43,045 bases of DNA from Clostridiales bacterium UBA4706 (GTDB lineage: Bacteria; Bacillota; Clostridia; Oscillospirales; Oscillospiraceae). The position numbers and the translations under genes are program-made. Positions 42,625-43,045 of the stretch are shown piece by piece; the first letter of the stretch is position 1, and the number at the start of each line of letters is the position of its first letter. Under the pieces are notes generated by a model that saw only the letters and a list, made by a program, of their open reading frames with translations, was not told the DNA's origin and did not search any database. The stretch is from NCBI GenBank assembly GCA_002404605.1, contig DHKA01000014.1, positions 1 through 43,045 on the forward strand. Reading direction: 5' to 3'.

Positions 42625-42674
42625 CCGCAGGTCAACATAATGCTGTTGACCTGCGGTTAAAAACGTTATAAAAT
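42625..42674 (+). promoter_or_regulatory. ftsZ promoter with its -35 in a hairpin arm
   Basis: CCGCAGGTCAAC (42625-42636) pairs with GTTGACCTGCGG (42645-42656). TTGACC in the right arm (42646-42651), 17-bp spacer, TAAAAT (42669-42674) forms a good promoter. The hairpin could also end divIB transcripts, but no T-tract follows on this strand. Confidence 0.65.
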
Positions 42675-42724
42675 GACAAGAGTATGAGTATAAGCCCCAA
42701 ATAGGAACTGGGAGGGTATATAGA

Positions 42725-43045
42725 ATGGCTATTACCAAAGACGCGGAGAACGTTGTCACCATCAAAGTCATCGGCATCGGCGGCGCCGGCAACAATGTTG
42801 TCAACCGTATGGCGGCCGGCGATACGAAGGGCGTGGAGTTCATCGCGGTCAATACCGATAAACAGGCTCTCGCCGTTTCCGGCGCGAAGCAGACCATCCA
42901 GATCGGCGAAAAGCTGACGCACGGTCAGGGCGCCGGCTCTGATCCCGACGTCGGCAAGCGCGCCGCCGAGGAAAGCCGCAACGCCATCACCGAGGCGCTC
43001 GAGGGCACCGATATGGTATTCCTCACCGCCGGTATGGGCGGCGGC
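42725..43045 (+). CDS. ftsZ: Cell division protein FtsZ (5' part, cut by window end)
   Basis: First 107 residues of the tubulin-like GTPase that forms the Z-ring: VVTIKVIGIGGAGNNVVNRM, VEFIAVNTDKQAL, DPDVGKRAAEESRNAITEAL and VFLTAGMGGG, where the window stops at the start of the G-box signature. The ribosome site GGGAGG precedes the ATG at 42725. Confidence 0.96.
   Translation, partial: MAITKDAENVVTIKVIGIGGAGNNVVNRMAAGDTKGVEFIAVNTDKQALAVSGAKQTIQIGEKLTHGQGAGSDPDVGKRAAEESRNAITEALEGTDMVFLTAGMGGG

Overview
This window looks like chromosome from a GC-rich (roughly 60% G+C by eye), endospore-forming, meso-DAP-type member of the Clostridia, most like an anaerobic gut Oscillospirales-type bacterium. 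The evidence is a YqfC/YqfD/YlbJ sporulation set, a SpoVD-type PASTA transpeptidase, a MurE with the DNPR motif, the era-yqzL-recO order, MraZ-headed dcw genes and an HPr with both His15 and Ser46. The assignment is inferred from gene families and order, not from a search.

Layout. 0-8 kb is accessory metabolism: an MFS carrier and a GntR regulator beside a chimeric, probably dead gene (the start of an enolase-superfamily enzyme fused to the second half of a TauE/SafE transporter). A leftward four-gene operon follows (secreted Ig-like surface protein, YgjP-type metallopeptidase, DUF1643 protein, iron alcohol dehydrogenase), then a divergent tRNA-dihydrouridine synthase. 8-14 kb is a molybdenum locus: a hypoxanthine-DNA glycosylase, mogA with an IclR regulator, and a rightward molybdopterin-binding gene with modA, modB and modC. 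All four of these rightward genes carry single-base frameshifts at or beside short homopolymer runs, although their protein sequence is otherwise intact. 14-19 kb holds a Crp/Fnr regulator divergent from a 4Fe-4S protein and a small Cys-containing protein, then rlmD and a two-gene chromate transporter.

19-31 kb is housekeeping: ylbJ-like, yqfC-yqfD-phoH-ybeY-era-yqzL-recO, mutS2, ptsH, uvrC, rsmD, coaD and a coiled-coil protein. 31-43 kb is the division and cell-wall (dcw) cluster: mraZ, rsmH, ftsL-like, spoVD, murE, mraY, ftsW, murG, murA, divIB, and ftsZ cut by the window end. murF, murD and murC are not in it.

The strongest unexplained signal is a pair of very AT-rich intergenic arrays (18684-18753 and about 24605-24730) built from a degenerate 14-bp unit around TTAYGTAAA, in exact 14-bp register, on opposite strands. 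A lone unit appears to cover the recO start codon. Other points worth a look are the clustered mod frameshifts, the dehydratase/TauE chimera, a block of inverted repeats between modA and modB, divergent promoters that appear to share one palindromic -35 hexamer, and an ftsZ promoter whose -35 lies in a hairpin arm. I saw no tRNA, rRNA, CRISPR array, insertion sequence or phage gene.
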